Assembly: GCA_022711765.1 (NCBI GenBank)
Contig: JAKLEB010000003.1
Location: 124,001 to 188,000 of the forward strand
Origin: Candidatus Krumholzibacteriota bacterium
GTDB taxonomy: Bacteria; Krumholzibacteriota; Krumholzibacteriia; LZORAL124-64-63
Reading direction: 5' to 3'
DNA: 64,000 nt
The position numbers were made by a program, and so were the translations under genes. The notes under the pieces are model-generated. The model ran no database searches and had not been told where the DNA came from. It worked only from the letters and a program-made list of their open reading frames with translations. Below are positions 63,866 to 64,000 of this stretch, one piece after another (position 1 is the stretch's first letter; each line of letters starts with the position of its first letter).

Positions 63866-64000
63866 GCTCCGGCGAGCGAGGCGGCCGCGGATGGCGGTCC
63901 CTGGGCGGACAACGGGATTTCCAGCTCGTGTACAAGGAGGGCGTCAAACGGATCGGACGCCTCTTTGTGCTTTATCTGTACCCTGGTGACGACCTGGCCA
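63862..64000 (+). CDS. rnpA: Ribonuclease P protein component (3' partial)
   Basis: The frame from TTG 63862 continues to the end of the window. [35 protein letters not shown] matches the start of RnpA (the FxxVYKxGxR beta strand and hydrophobic core). No ATG exists in this frame before the core, so the TTG overlapping the rpmH stop is the best start. The protein binds the RNase P RNA; the gene is cut by the window edge. Confidence 0.85.
   Translation, partial: MSSGERGGRGWRSLGGQRDFQLVYKEGVKRIGRLFVLYLYPGDDLA

Overview
This window is GC-rich bacterial chromosome and includes the replication origin. At the right end rnpA and rpmH run rightward, away from dnaA-dnaN-recF-DUF721-gyrB-gyrA, which run leftward; this is the classic ancestral layout around oriC. 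Four secreted proteins end in a C-terminal FlgD-like Ig sorting domain (NPFN...VFDLxGRxVxTL...SGxYxxRL), a hallmark of FCB-type and candidate-phylum lineages such as Krumholzibacteriota, Eisenbacteria or Latescibacterota. The exact phylum cannot be fixed from the sequence alone.

Layout. 1-4.4 kb: the 3' part of an RHS/YD-repeat gene and a secreted beta-propeller/PKD/LamG protein. 4.4-6.5 kb: a gene graveyard, with an IS21-type remnant inserted into an HNH endonuclease gene, a WYL-regulator tail and a YhcG-like nuclease that lacks its catalytic part. 6.5-12.7 kb: two more secreted FlgD-tail proteins, a DUF4143 ATPase with a double-operator promoter, and a YdeI-like protein. 12.8-17.7 kb: a tight three-gene minus-strand unit (tandem AAA+ ATPase, PDDEXK nuclease, Cas4-like/DUF2779 nuclease) that looks like an uncharacterised defence or DNA-processing module. 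17.7-18.4 kb: mobile-element debris. 18.4-29.7 kb: a six-gene minus-strand operon (HTH, SNF2 helicase-DUF3883, OLD-like ATPase, TOPRIM protein, DUF1156 methylase, DUF499 ATPase) read from one promoter that carries a palindromic operator. This is a predicted modification-based defence system with a nested ATPase-TOPRIM pair. 29.8-34.2 kb: a holin remnant, clpB, a vapBC-type toxin-antitoxin pair and a broken ORF6N gene. 34.2-37.4 kb: a dtxR-feoA-feoB-feoB-associated iron operon. 37.5-52 kb: housekeeping and envelope genes (HDOD protein, DUF2270 membrane protein, DnaQ-like exonuclease, Xre/membrane-protein pair, branched-chain aminotransferase, GT-C/TPR protein, four type IV pilin-like genes, MFS exporter, hflX, ABC-F ATPase, AraC regulator). 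52-54 kb: the fourth FlgD-tail protein. 54.2-64 kb: the origin-linked replication genes.

How it fits together. Left of the origin almost all genes point left, co-directional with a fork leaving oriC. The accessory genes (about 4.4-34 kb) form a defence and mobile island: two multi-gene nuclease/ATPase/methylase units flanked by IS, recombinase-associated, holin and toxin-antitoxin fragments. Three small regulatory genes in the window (DUF4143, vapB, xre) have a near-consensus sigma70 promoter whose -10 lies 7-8 nt before the ATG, so their mRNAs are predicted to be leaderless, and each has operator-like repeats on the promoter.
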